A stretch of 64,000 bases of DNA from Verrucomicrobiota bacterium (lineage in GTDB: Bacteria; Verrucomicrobiota; Verrucomicrobiia; Limisphaerales; JAEYXS01), in contig JAEYXS010000117.1 of the NCBI GenBank assembly GCA_023431185.1, positions 66,919 through 130,918 on the forward strand. Reading direction: 5' to 3'. The position numbers and the translations under genes were made by a program. This document shows, piece after piece, positions 8,771 through 18,184 of the stretch; the first letter of the stretch is position 1, and each line of letters opens with the position of its first letter. The notes beneath the pieces were generated by a model. That model made no database searches. It had not been told where the DNA came from and saw only the letters and a program-made list of their open reading frames with translations.

Positions 8771-9005
8771 GGCTTATGACCACGAGTAAGCACGCCTCCG
8801 CGCAATTTGCCAAGGTAGATTGTTCCCGTCCGCGACAGGGTTGGAGGCTCCTTCCAAGAAGAGTGTAAGCTCGCTGACGCACTCAGCTCCCTCTACTCCA
8901 GCAAATGGAGGAGAGGACCGGAGAGTGGAGGAGCCACACCCGCTCCAAGCCTAATCCATGGCAACGATTCCGCCCCTCACCCCTCTCACCTCGCCCCTTC
9001 TCAAA
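8771..9005. other. Spacer with degenerate palindromic sequences
   Basis: 235 bp without a credible gene. It contains a hairpin TTGGAGG/CTTCCAA with a CTC loop (8841-8857, one G-U pair) and a CCCCTCACCCCTCTCACC stretch near 8977 that resembles the edge of the CTCCCC-type dispersed repeat seen elsewhere. The copies are too diverged to assign firmly. Confidence 0.4.
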
Positions 9006-10505
9006 CTACTCTGGCAGTTCCTTACCCTTCGTCTCCGGTCCGAACCAGATGACCACCAGCCCCACCAGATAGATAAACGCCATCGTCTTCGCTGCAGCTG
9101 GGAAGCTGCCGTCAAAATGCTTCATCAATGTCGCCGTTTGCAATCCGCCGACTGCCGCCAGAATGCGGCCGAAGTTGAACGCAAATCCCTGCCCGGTTGC
9201 CCGCACACTCGTCGGATAAAGTTCCGGCAGATAAAGCGGGAACCAACCATAGAACGCCGCCGAGACACTGCCCGCCAAAAACACCGCAAAGAGGAATGTG
9301 TCCCCATACACCATTGTATCGCGATACAAGAAATAGGCCGACCCCAAAGAGGCCGCGCACAAAAACGCATACACCGGCCGGCGCCCAAAGAAATCACACA
9401 AGACCGCTGCCAAAATCGTTCCCACGATCGCCCCCACCGAGCTCCAAACCTGCGTCCATTCCTTCGCAAACTTGGCATCCGGGCCAGCCAGCTCCGTTGC
9501 CCAACGCGGTGCCCATTGCAGCGCTCCCCATGTGCCCAACAAGGCCACACCCGCCAGCGCCGCACCGAATACCATCATCTTGATGATTCTCGCCTTTCCT
9601 TCGCCCGTCATCGAACCCGCCACCATCGCGCGCTCCAGATACCGTTTCACCGGATACAGATAGCCCACCAATGCGATCGCCAGACCGATCAACGTGACAA
9701 AGCCGGCCACCCATCCGCCCGGCCCCGCCGGTGACCACACATAAATGATGACCAAAGCACCCAGACACCCGATCAGCACACCGATCAAATCCTGTGTCGC
9801 CCAATGCGAAGTCCCTCCCTTCTCCTTCTCTTCCTCCCACTTCTCCGATTCTGGCACAAATAATCGGATCATGAAGATCAGCAAAGCCGGAAACGCACCC
9901 GAGATCATCAGGAAGCGCCACGCCGAATTATGTAACAGATACTCCACCGTCTTCTGTGAGAGCCCCATCGACAACATCGCCCCTTGGATGCTGTCGATCA
10001 TCCCAATCAAACCCATGCTCAAAAAGGCCACCATCAGGAAGCCCACATTTGCCGCCGCTCCGATAAGGCCGGCCACGATCGCCCGCGACTTGCCCGGCCA
10101 TATCTCATTCACCAGCGCCACCCCCAGCGACCACTCGCCACCCATCCCCAATGAAGCGATGAACCGCAACACGGCGATGTGCCACGCCTCCGTCGCAAAA
10201 CCGCACAATCCGGTGAAGATCGCGTATGTGAAGATGCTCAAGGACATCGCCTTGACCCGCCCGATGCGGTCACCCAGCCAGCCGAACAACACTCCGCCCG
10301 TCGCCGCCCCGATCAGAAACACCGCGATGATGATGGAAAACCACTTGCCCGCATCTGCCGCCGCCGCGTCGCCCAGCAACTCTTTCAGCGCCGGTTGACC
10401 GATCAACGGGAACAACCCCATCTCAAACCCGTCGAAAAGCCAGCCGAGGATGGCCGCGATCAAGGCCATCCATTTGCCTGTATTTGATTTAGCGTTCTTG
10501 GACAT
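9006..10505 (-). CDS. MFS transporter (sugar/organic acid type)
   Basis: A 499-aa polytopic membrane protein with about 12 helices. The MFS loop motif GWLGDRIGRVKAM follows helix 2, RFIASLGMGGEWSLG lies in helix 4, and LCDFFGRRPVYAF is in the equivalent second-half loop. MGGEWSLG and LYPTSVRATGQGFAFN resemble the sialate/shikimate/aromatic-acid transporter branch. The substrate is not determinable. It is divergent from the transhydrogenase-like gene with a 349-bp spacer. Confidence 0.88.
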   Translation of the reverse strand: MSKNAKSNTGKWMALIAAILGWLFDGFEMGLFPLIGQPALKELLGDAAAADAGKWFSIIIAVFLIGAATGGVLFGWLGDRIGRVKAMSLSIFTYAIFTGLCGFATEAWHIAVLRFIASLGMGGEWSLGVALVNEIWPGKSRAIVAGLIGAAANVGFLMVAFLSMGLIGMIDSIQGAMLSMGLSQKTVEYLLHNSAWRFLMISGAFPALLIFMIRLFVPESEKWEEEKEKGGTSHWATQDLIGVLIGCLGALVIIYVWSPAGPGGWVAGFVTLIGLAIALVGYLYPVKRYLERAMVAGSMTGEGKARIIKMMVFGAALAGVALLGTWGALQWAPRWATELAGPDAKFAKEWTQVWSSVGAIVGTILAAVLCDFFGRRPVYAFLCAASLGSAYFLYRDTMVYGDTFLFAVFLAGSVSAAFYGWFPLYLPELYPTSVRATGQGFAFNFGRILAAVGGLQTATLMKHFDGSFPAAAKTMAFIYLVGLVVIWFGPETKGKELPE

Positions 10506-10854
10506 AAGTAAGCGGCAAAAAACTAAAAGCCCGTCACAATTCGTCCTTTGGTGAGACGAAACTGGCAGGCAGACGCACCACGAAACGGATTTATTCGCAC
10601 CCGGTCAACGAATTTTTCCCCAAACCCCAATAAAATTCTTTGCGAAGCATCGTTAGCTTGCTCCCTCAAGCCCTTTGATCTGCGGCCAAAATTTTCGAGT
10701 TACGCATCACACATTCCGCTCTTCATCTTGTCCATCCTGTTAATCCTGTCAAAAACTCCGTGCCCTTCGTGTCTCCGTGGCCATATTTTGCTTCTCCCGC
10801 AAACACATTGCCGCTATCGTCTCCTTAAACCCCGTTCGGCATATCGCCTCCCTC
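10506..10854. other. Divergent spacer with dispersed tandem motif
   Basis: The spacer between the MFS gene and the flavoprotein gene should hold both promoters. The frame of the flavoprotein stays open from 10777 but no support for that earlier start was seen. The segment 10725-10774 is made of short degenerate tandem units. The remaining sequence is AT-rich with no recognised regulator site. Confidence 0.5.
10725..10774. repeat. Degenerate 9-bp tandem repeat
   Basis: Three 9-bp units ATCTTGTCC, ATCCTGTTA and ATCCTGTCA (10725-10751) are followed by CTCCGTGCC, CTTCGTGT and CTCCGTGG-type units. From memory, this resembles a low-complexity intergenic motif seen in many environmental bacterial genomes. 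It ends about 80 bp before the flavoprotein start. Confidence 0.5.
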
Positions 10855-12273
10855 ATGGAGACCAAACATTATGACCTCGTGGTCATCGGCTCCGGTCCGG
10901 CCGGTGAAAAAGGCGCCGCGCAAGCGGCTTACTTCGGCAAACGCGTCGCCCTGATCGAGAAAGAGCATGTCCTTGGCGGGGCCGCCGCCAATACCGGCAC
11001 CCTGCCCTCCAAAACTCTCCGGGAGACCGCGCTTTATCTCTCCGGCTTTCACCAGCGCGGCCTCTACGGCATCAACTTCTCATTGAAAGACAAAGTCACC
11101 GCCCGTGACTTCCTTTATCGCGAACAACAGGTGGTCCAGACCGAACGCGCGCGTATCGCCGAAAATCTCAAACGCCACAAAGTCGATCTCTATAAAGGCT
11201 TTGCAGCCTTCGAGGATGCCCATACCATTTCCGTCAAGCCGGCTCATTCACCCGCCGCACACATCCGCGGTGAAGTCATCCTGATCGCCACCGGTTCGCA
11301 CCCGCATCATCCGCCGCAGTTCCCTTTTCATGATGCCCGTGTTTATGACTCGGACACCATTCTGACCCTGCGCGAGATCCCCGCTACCATGCTCATCGCC
11401 GGTGGTGGCGTCATCGGTTGCGAATACGCCTGCCTCTTCTCTGCCTTGGGCGTGAAGGTTTCCCTGGTGGAAGGTCGTGATCGCTTGCTCGGTTTCCTGG
11501 ATGCCGAAGTCTCCCATGCCTTCGCCGCCAGCATGACCGCGATGGGCGTGGATCTGCACATGCCCGACTCCATTGAGTCCGTCACAGCGGAAGACGAAAT
11601 CATTGTCACCCTGAAATCCAGCAAACGTCTGGCCGTCCAGAACATCCTCGCGGCTACTGGTCGCACCGGTAACACCGAGGGCATGAACCTGGAAGGCATC
11701 GGCGTGCAACCCAACAAGCGCGGCACACTGGAGGTCAACGCCAGTTACCAGACTGCCATCCCCCACATCTACGCCGTGGGCGATGTCATCGGCTTCCCCG
11801 CCCTCGCCTCCACTTCCATGGAGCAAGCTCGCGTGGCCATGGTCCATGCTTTCGATCTCAAGTACAAATCCAGTGTCGCCCACATCCTTCCCTACGGCAT
11901 TTACACCATCCCGGAATGCTCCATGGCCGGTGAAACCGAGGAATCGTTGACGCAAAAAAACATTCCTTACGTAGTCGGCCGCACCCGTTACGGCCACAAT
12001 GCCCGCGGCCAGATCATCGGTGACAAAGACGGCTTCCTGAAACTCATCTTCGCCGAAGACGACATGAAGCTGCTGGGCGTCCACGTCATCGGCGAGCAAG
12101 CCAGCGAACTCGTTCACATCGGCCTCATGGCCCTGCAAACCAAGTCGGGAGCCGACCTCTTTATCCAGACGTGCTTCAATTACCCCACCCTTTCTGAGAT
12201 GTATAAATATGCGACCTATGATGCCCTCGGCCAACGCGCCAAACGCCTCAAGGCTCGCGAGCAAGACATTTAG
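10855..12273 (+). CDS. sthA: Pyridine nucleotide transhydrogenase-like flavoprotein (SthA family)
   Basis: Class I flavoprotein disulfide reductase fold, 472 aa. FAD-binding GSGPAG is at 12-17. A second NAD(P)-binding motif is IAGGGVIGCEYA. The FAD motif IYAVGDVIGFPALAS and a C-terminal dimer domain follow. The active-site loop reads LGGAAANTGTLPSK, so A44 and T49 replace both cysteines of the redox disulfide. That excludes lipoamide or glutathione reductase. SthA itself is known to lack a working disulfide, so NADPH/NAD transhydrogenation is the best call. Start chosen at METKHYD, where the conserved fold begins. The TIM-barrel gene starts 4 bp downstream. Confidence 0.85.
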   Translation: METKHYDLVVIGSGPAGEKGAAQAAYFGKRVALIEKEHVLGGAAANTGTLPSKTLRETALYLSGFHQRGLYGINFSLKDKVTARDFLYREQQVVQTERARIAENLKRHKVDLYKGFAAFEDAHTISVKPAHSPAAHIRGEVILIATGSHPHHPPQFPFHDARVYDSDTILTLREIPATMLIAGGGVIGCEYACLFSALGVKVSLVEGRDRLLGFLDAEVSHAFAASMTAMGVDLHMPDSIESVTAEDEIIVTLKSSKRLAVQNILAATGRTGNTEGMNLEGIGVQPNKRGTLEVNASYQTAIPHIYAVGDVIGFPALASTSMEQARVAMVHAFDLKYKSSVAHILPYGIYTIPECSMAGETEESLTQKNIPYVVGRTRYGHNARGQIIGDKDGFLKLIFAEDDMKLLGVHVIGEQASELVHIGLMALQTKSGADLFIQTCFNYPTLSEMYKYATYDALGQRAKRLKAREQDI

Positions 12274-12277
12274 CTGT

Positions 12278-13189
12278 ATGAAAACGACCCGCAAAGATTT
12301 CTTCAAGACCGCCGCCCTCGCCGCTGCCGGACTGGCCACCGGCCAGCTCTCCGCCGCCGAAAGCAAACCTTCGCCCAAACCCGCCGCTCAGGCCGCCCCG
12401 GAGGCCGTCCGCCCGCTGCGCTATATGCGGCTCGGCATGGTCACTTATAACCTGGGCAAAGACTGGGACATCCCCACACTCATCAAGAACTGCACCGAAG
12501 CCAAATTCCAAGGCGTGGAGCTTCGCACTACCCATAAGCACGGCGTTGAGGTCAGTTTGACCAAGACCCAGCGCCATGAAGTGATGCAGCGCTTTGAAGA
12601 TTCCCCGGTGGAATTGCACAGTCTCGGCAGCGCCTTCGATTACCACACCCCTGACCAATCCAAGTTGCGCAAGGACATCGAAGCCACCAAGGAATACATT
12701 GTCCTTGCCCATGATGTCGGTGCCAAGGGCATCAAAGTCCGCCCCAACGCCCTGCCCAAAGAAGTCCCTCCAGAGAAAACGCTCGAACAGATCGGCAAAT
12801 CCCTCCGGGAACTGGGCGAGTTCGCCATGGGTTATGGACAGGAGATCCGCGTGGAAGTCCACGGCAAGGACACCTCGCTCCTGCCCAATATCCGTAAGAT
12901 GATGGACCACGCCAATCACCCGCAAGTCGCCGTCTGCTGGAACTCCAACGATACGGATCTCGCTGGTGATGGCTTCGAGAAGAACTTCGACCTCGTCAAA
13001 GACCGCATCAAACTGGTGCATTTGCGGGACTTGTATCTGGACACCTACCCCTTCCGCCGCCTCTTCCAGCGCTTGAACGAGATGGAGTATGCGGGTTTCT
13101 GCCTTGCCGAAATCCCGGAAAGCCCGGATGCCCTACGGGTTATGCGGTATTTTCGGGCACTTTGGCTGGCGTATCAGGATGAGTTGTAA
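12278..13189 (+). CDS. Tat-exported sugar phosphate isomerase/epimerase-like TIM barrel
   Basis: A 303-aa protein. The N-terminus MKTTRKDFFKTAALAAAGLA is Tat-like (RK in place of RR), followed by an Ala/Pro-rich linker. The rest is a xylose isomerase-like TIM barrel: LGMVTYNLGKDWD, FQGVELRTTHKHGVE, EIRVEVHGKD, VAVCWNSND, IKLVHLRDL. Metal ligands probably include the Glu of VEVHG and the His of VHLRD. Exported members of this family are common in Verrucomicrobiota and Planctomycetota with unknown substrates. Start 12278 was chosen because it gives the signal sequence. Confidence 0.82.
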   Translation: MKTTRKDFFKTAALAAAGLATGQLSAAESKPSPKPAAQAAPEAVRPLRYMRLGMVTYNLGKDWDIPTLIKNCTEAKFQGVELRTTHKHGVEVSLTKTQRHEVMQRFEDSPVELHSLGSAFDYHTPDQSKLRKDIEATKEYIVLAHDVGAKGIKVRPNALPKEVPPEKTLEQIGKSLRELGEFAMGYGQEIRVEVHGKDTSLLPNIRKMMDHANHPQVAVCWNSNDTDLAGDGFEKNFDLVKDRIKLVHLRDLYLDTYPFRRLFQRLNEMEYAGFCLAEIPESPDALRVMRYFRALWLAYQDEL

Positions 13190-13312
13190 TAATTTCTAAC
13201 GAAAAGCCAGCTAACCGGTCCTATGTTTACAACTGACGTTCACGCCACGCCAAAAGTTCTCCGTGCAAATGCGGGCTCTTGTGCTACGGTGAGGGCGTTG
13301 TCAGCCCAGCTT

Positions 13313-15535
13313 ATGATCATTAAGTTTCGCAAACTTTCCGTCGTGATGGCCTTGCTGGTCGTCGCCTTGCTCCCGCCCCGTGCGCTGGCCTTGGAATGGA
13401 AACCGTTGGAGCCCGGCCCCAATGACTCGACTACGGCCATCCTCACCGCCCGCATGCTGGAACGAGCCCATTACTCCCAGATGGCGTTCAATGACGAGGT
13501 GTCTTCCAAATTCCTGGACCACTACCTCGACCGCTTGGACCCTCAGCATATATACTTTTACCAGACAGACTTGGAAGAGTTTGAGAAGTGGCGCACCAAA
13601 CTGGATGAGATGACCGTGAACTCGGGCGACACCTCTCCGGCCTACATCATCTTCAATCGCTTCATCGAACGCCTCCGCTTGCAGCACACTTATGTCAAGG
13701 GCCTGTTGGAGACCGAGACTTTTGATTTCACAACTGACGAACGCTTCCTCCTGAACCGCAAAGAAGCCCCTCGGCCGAAAGACCTGAAGGAAGCCAAACA
13801 ACTCTGGCACGACCGTGTCCGTTTCGAGTATCTCACGGAAAAACTGAACAAAAAGAAACATGAGGAGATCGTGAAATCCATCGCCAAACGCTACGAGCGC
13901 ATCTTCAAAGCCATGGAAGCCTTCGATGCCGAGCAGGTGCTGGGCGAGTATCTCACCATCTTAGGCACCATCTACGATCCGCATTCCGATTACATGACCA
14001 AATCGGAACTCGATAATTTCTCCATCGGCATGCGCCTCTCTCTGGTGGGCATCGGCGCGCAGCTCACCACTGATGATGGTTACTGCAAGATCATGGAACT
14101 CGTCCCTGGTGGTCCCGCTGCCCGCAGCAAGAAGCTGAAACCCAATGATCGCATCGTAGCTGTGGCTCAAGGTGCCGAAGAGCCCTTGGACGTCATTGAG
14201 ATGCCCTTGAATAAAATCGTGGAGAAAATCCGCGGCACCAAGGGCACTGAGGTCCGCTTGACCATCATACCGGCAGATGCTGCGGATACTTCGGTCCGCA
14301 ATGTGGTCAGCCTCATCCGCGAAGAGATCAAATTGGAAGATCAGGAAGCCAAGGCCCAGATCATCGATGTCCCCGGCGAGAACGGCAAAACCACCCGGCT
14401 CGGTTACATCGACCTGCCCTCCTTCTACGCCGATTTCAACTTGGACGATAAAAAGCCCGAGGGCGAACGCAAGAGCACCACACGTGATGTCACGAAATTG
14501 CTGACCAAACTCAAGACCGAAGGCGTCACCGGCCTCATTCTTGATCTGCGCAAAAATGGCGGCGGCTCACTGGAAGAAGCCATCAAGCTCACCGGTCTCT
14601 TCATTCGTCAGGGCCCCGTCGTCCAAGTCAAGGATCCGACTGGTGAAATCACGGTGGACAAGGACACCGACCCCAAAGTCGAATTTGACGGGCCCATGGT
14701 CGTTCTCACCAGCCGTTTCAGCGCCTCCGCCTCGGAGATCTTGGCCGGCGCGTTGCAGGACTATGGTCGCGCTCTCATTGTCGGTGATTCCTCCACCCAC
14801 GGCAAAGGCACCGTGCAGACGCTCATCGAGCTCTCCCGCTACCTGCGCAATGCGGATTTCAATCCCGGTGCCGTCAAGGTGACCATCCGCAAGTTCTACC
14901 GCCCCAGCGGTGCCTCCACCCAACGCCGCGGTGTCGTGCCGGACATCATCTTGCCGTCCGTGAACAACCATGCTGAAGTCGGCGAAGGCTCGCTGGAGAA
15001 CGCCCTTCCTTGGGACACGATAGAAGCCGCTGAGTTCCGCCCCGTGAACCGCATCGCACCTTACATTGACGACCTGAAGCAAAAATCCGTCCGCCGCGTG
15101 GAATCCAGCAAGGATTACGCCTACGTCAAGGAAGATATCGAGCGCTTCGACAAGATGCGTGCCGACAAGACCGTCTCCCTGAACGAAGCACAACGGCTCA
15201 AGGAAAAGGAAGATCTCAAAAAAATCGAGGAAGCCCGCAAACAGGAACGCAAGGACCGTAAAACACCACAATTCACTACTTACAAAATCTCCTTGAAGCA
15301 GGCAGCCCTGCCCGGTTTGCCGGAACCCTTTGACCCTCTTAAAGCGAAGGATGAAAAGCCTCAGCGTGCCACCTTGGATGGCGAAAAGGCTGATGAAGAG
15401 GAACCCGGCACCGAAGCCCCTGACGTCACTTTGGCTGAGGCAGAAAATATCCTGATCGACCTGATGAAACTCATCAACGCCCGTACCGCGCTGGCCAACA
15501 ACCAGCCCGAAACACCGGTCGTTCCCGTAAAGTAA
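13313..15535 (+). CDS. prc: Carboxy-terminal (tail-specific) processing protease
   Basis: A periplasmic S41 protease that degrades or trims proteins from the C-terminus. The signal peptide is MIIKFRKLSVVMALLVVALL...ALA. The order is an N-terminal helical domain (to about 210), a PDZ domain (about 235-330; GIGAQLTTDDGYCKIMELVPGGPAARS), the S41 catalytic core, and a C-terminal DUF3340-like tail rich in charged residues. The nucleophile is Ser in SRFSASASEILAG and the general base is Lys in THGKGTVQ; GLILDLRKNGGG is also conserved. The start was placed at the signal-peptide ATG rather than 13223. It converges on the pyrophosphatase gene with 17 bp between. Confidence 0.95.
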   Translation: MIIKFRKLSVVMALLVVALLPPRALALEWKPLEPGPNDSTTAILTARMLERAHYSQMAFNDEVSSKFLDHYLDRLDPQHIYFYQTDLEEFEKWRTKLDEMTVNSGDTSPAYIIFNRFIERLRLQHTYVKGLLETETFDFTTDERFLLNRKEAPRPKDLKEAKQLWHDRVRFEYLTEKLNKKKHEEIVKSIAKRYERIFKAMEAFDAEQVLGEYLTILGTIYDPHSDYMTKSELDNFSIGMRLSLVGIGAQLTTDDGYCKIMELVPGGPAARSKKLKPNDRIVAVAQGAEEPLDVIEMPLNKIVEKIRGTKGTEVRLTIIPADAADTSVRNVVSLIREEIKLEDQEAKAQIIDVPGENGKTTRLGYIDLPSFYADFNLDDKKPEGERKSTTRDVTKLLTKLKTEGVTGLILDLRKNGGGSLEEAIKLTGLFIRQGPVVQVKDPTGEITVDKDTDPKVEFDGPMVVLTSRFSASASEILAGALQDYGRALIVGDSSTHGKGTVQTLIELSRYLRNADFNPGAVKVTIRKFYRPSGASTQRRGVVPDIILPSVNNHAEVGEGSLENALPWDTIEAAEFRPVNRIAPYIDDLKQKSVRRVESSKDYAYVKEDIERFDKMRADKTVSLNEAQRLKEKEDLKKIEEARKQERKDRKTPQFTTYKISLKQAALPGLPEPFDPLKAKDEKPQRATLDGEKADEEEPGTEAPDVTLAEAENILIDLMKLINARTALANNQPETPVVPVK

Positions 15536-15552
15536 ACCGGCGAAACCGTTCG

Positions 15553-17205
15553 TCAGATTCGGATGCGCTGCAGGCAACCGGTCAGATACGGAAGCAACTG
15601 CTTCTTGCGCGATACGACGTCCTTTAATTCATAAATGCCCGGCTGCGTTTCCGGGTAATCGATCGTTTCCAAAAACGCCTTGTCGCTGGCCACCATCAGC
15701 AAGGATGTCTGGCAAACGACATCCGTGACCAGCAAGGCTGCAAAGATGTAACCGTTTCTTTGCCGGTGATTGTCCAATGCCGCCACCACTTCATCCTTGC
15801 GCTTCCAAAATTGGTCGAAGCCGATTTCCTCGATTTGCGCCACGGAGAATTTCAACCCGTTCTCCACGTATTCCTTGCAGTCCGTAGTGATGGCCTGGGC
15901 AGGTGTCCGCGAGATCAACACGGACCCCGAGGCAAAAAGTTTTTCCGTGAACTCCGCCGCATTCACCCCGGCGATCACTTCCAGTTCAGCCAGGATTTGT
16001 GCATCCCGCTCTGTCGTAGTAGGTGAAGTCAGATTCAACGTATCTGACACCAGTCCGGCCAAAAGCAATCCGGCGATCTGCGCCGGCATCTCCACCTGGT
16101 ACCGGAAGAAGCAATCCGCCACGATGGTGCTGGTGGAACCCACTGGCTCATTGCGGAACAGGATGGGCTGTTGTGTGGTGAACGTGCCGATGCGATGATG
16201 ATCCACCACTTCGATGATATCCACTTGGTCCGCTCCCATCACCGCCTGGGACAGCTCGTTGTGATCCACCAAGATGAGTTGCCGCTCCACTTTCTTGAGG
16301 AAGTCAGACTTGGACAGGATACCTACCACCTCATTCTCGTCATTCACGACCGGGAATGCCTGAAAGCTCGATTCCGCCGCCAGCTTCTGGATGCCGGCCA
16401 ACGGTTCGTCATCCCGGAAAGTCAGGAAATGCTCATGAGACATGTGCGTCACATTGATCGCCGCCCGGCACAACATCGCCGTCGTCGCCGAATCGTGCGG
16501 GGAAACAATTATGCTTACCCCGTTCTCCTTGGCCTTGGCGAGAATCTCTGGCTCCACAGGCAATCCGCCCGTGACGATCATCACCTTCACCTTTTCCCGG
16601 ATGGCCAGTTCTTGCACATCATGCCTGTCGCCTACTACCACCAAGATCCGCTCCGGCTTGTAGTTGGGGAGGCGCTGGGCAAAAGCTTCTAGGCTCATCG
16701 CCCCGATCATCAGCACCAAGTCCTCTTCTCTATCCGCATTCACCACGTGCAAAATGCGGCCATTCACTGTCCGGGCCAGGTTACGGATGGAAGCCAGCAC
16801 TCGCCGGGAATCAAACACCCGGTTTGGCGCCGGAAAGAAAAACTTGCTCATCTTGAACACCGAAACGAGTCCTTTGCAGGTCCGGTTCTCATTCAAGATC
16901 GGCAGTACGCGGATGTTCCGGTCATCCATCATCCCTAGTGCTTCCGCCACCGTCGTCCGGGCGGATACACTGATGACGTTGGACTGCATCACATCCCGGA
17001 TCTTTGGTGAGACATCCGCCACGAACTTGGGGGCAGGCATGCCAAAGGATTTCAGCACAAAATTGATGCGGTCATTCAGATCCCCGCACCGTGCCGCCAC
17101 CACTTGTCGCATCCCCGTACGTCGCTTGAACTCGGCGTACCCGATCGCCGAGCAGATGGCGTCCGTATCCGGATTGCGATGCCCTATGACCAATACTTCA
17201 CTCAT
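15553..17205 (-). CDS. ppaC: Family II manganese-dependent inorganic pyrophosphatase with CBS and DRTGG domains
   Basis: Hydrolyses pyrophosphate; 550 aa. The N-terminal DHH domain begins VIGHRNPDTDAI (H9, D13, D15). A regulatory insert consists of a CBS motif, a DRTGG domain (RILVVVGDRHDVQ...VTGGLPVEPEIL) and a second CBS motif (FQAFPVVNDENEVVGILSKSD). The catalytic fold then resumes with VDHHRIG, GLVSDTLNL and the DHHA2 domain ending SRKKQLLPYL (family II active-site Arg/Lys). CBS-DRTGG PPases are regulated by adenine nucleotides and diadenosine polyphosphates. Start at MSEVLVIGH. Divergent from parA across 117 bp. Confidence 0.95.
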   Translation of the reverse strand: MSEVLVIGHRNPDTDAICSAIGYAEFKRRTGMRQVVAARCGDLNDRINFVLKSFGMPAPKFVADVSPKIRDVMQSNVISVSARTTVAEALGMMDDRNIRVLPILNENRTCKGLVSVFKMSKFFFPAPNRVFDSRRVLASIRNLARTVNGRILHVVNADREEDLVLMIGAMSLEAFAQRLPNYKPERILVVVGDRHDVQELAIREKVKVMIVTGGLPVEPEILAKAKENGVSIIVSPHDSATTAMLCRAAINVTHMSHEHFLTFRDDEPLAGIQKLAAESSFQAFPVVNDENEVVGILSKSDFLKKVERQLILVDHNELSQAVMGADQVDIIEVVDHHRIGTFTTQQPILFRNEPVGSTSTIVADCFFRYQVEMPAQIAGLLLAGLVSDTLNLTSPTTTERDAQILAELEVIAGVNAAEFTEKLFASGSVLISRTPAQAITTDCKEYVENGLKFSVAQIEEIGFDQFWKRKDEVVAALDNHRQRNGYIFAALLVTDVVCQTSLLMVASDKAFLETIDYPETQPGIYELKDVVSRKKQLLPYLTGCLQRIRI

Positions 17206-17322
17206 GGAATAACCTTCGGTTCGCCGGAAGGTAGCTGGCAGATGCTCCCTCCGCAAGCCGCTGGCTCTCAAAATTCTGCGAAGTGCTTGCACTCCTGCGC
17301 CGCCAACACTTTAATCCTTCCC

Positions 17323-18099
17323 GTGCCTGCCAAAATCATAGCTGTGGCCAATCAGAAAGGCGGCGTCGGTAAAACCACGACGTCTGTCAACCTCTCGGCC
17401 TGCCTTGCTGCCAATGATAAGCGCGTCCTGCTGGTGGATATCGACCCGCAGGCAAACGCTACCAGTGGAGTTGGTTTTGAGAAGATCGAAGGGGCCAGCC
17501 TCTACCGCCCGGTCCTCGGCGAAGGCACTTTGGAGGAAAAAATCCAGCAGACTGCCTTTCCCAACCTCGACCTTATCCCCAGTGAGGTGGACCTCTGCGG
17601 CGTCGATATCGAACTCGCCCGCATGGATGGCCACCTGCTCCGTCTCAAGACCATCTCGGAGGCCATCCGCTCCAGTGACCGCTATCAGGTGATCATCCTC
17701 GATTGCCCGCCATCCTTGGGCATCATGACCTTGAATGCCTTCTCCGCGGCCGATTACCTGCTGGTGCCGCTGCAATGCGAGTATTACGCCTTGGAAGGCA
17801 TCTCGATGATCACCCGTCTGCACAACCAGTTGCGCGATGGCGGCATCAATCCCACGCTGGATCTGCTCGGCGTCGTCATGACCATGTTCGATGGACGCAC
17901 CAATCTCTCCAATCAGGTAGTCAGCGAGGTCCGGCAGCATTTCGGTGACAAGGTGTTCGATACCGTCATCCCCCGAGCCACCCGCCTGGCGGAGGCGCCC
18001 AGCTTCGGCAAACCCATCATCCATTACGATAAATACAGCGCCGGGGCGTCTGCCTACGAAGTTTTGGCCGAGGAAGTCGCCAAACGGCTGGGCATCTAA
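17323..18099 (+). CDS. parA: ParA/Soj-family partitioning ATPase
   Basis: A 258-aa deviant Walker ATPase: ANQKGGVGKTTTSVNLSA (Walker A 12-19), VDIDPQANATSGVG, VIILDCPPSLG, and SNQVVSEVRQHFGDKVFDTVIPR near the end. These are chromosomal ParA/Soj signatures. The start is GTG at 17323, just before the first beta strand. No parB follows within the window, which is unusual for a chromosomal parA. The next gene encodes a PQQ propeller. It shares a 117-bp divergent spacer with the pyrophosphatase gene. Confidence 0.92.
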   Translation: MPAKIIAVANQKGGVGKTTTSVNLSACLAANDKRVLLVDIDPQANATSGVGFEKIEGASLYRPVLGEGTLEEKIQQTAFPNLDLIPSEVDLCGVDIELARMDGHLLRLKTISEAIRSSDRYQVIILDCPPSLGIMTLNAFSAADYLLVPLQCEYYALEGISMITRLHNQLRDGGINPTLDLLGVVMTMFDGRTNLSNQVVSEVRQHFGDKVFDTVIPRATRLAEAPSFGKPIIHYDKYSAGASAYEVLAEEVAKRLGI

Positions 18100-18184
18100 A
18101 GCCATAACCAAAACAATTCCTGTTGGTAATGCGAATGTTTAGCAGTTATACTTCGTCCAAGTTTACCAAATAGATAACCGAACC

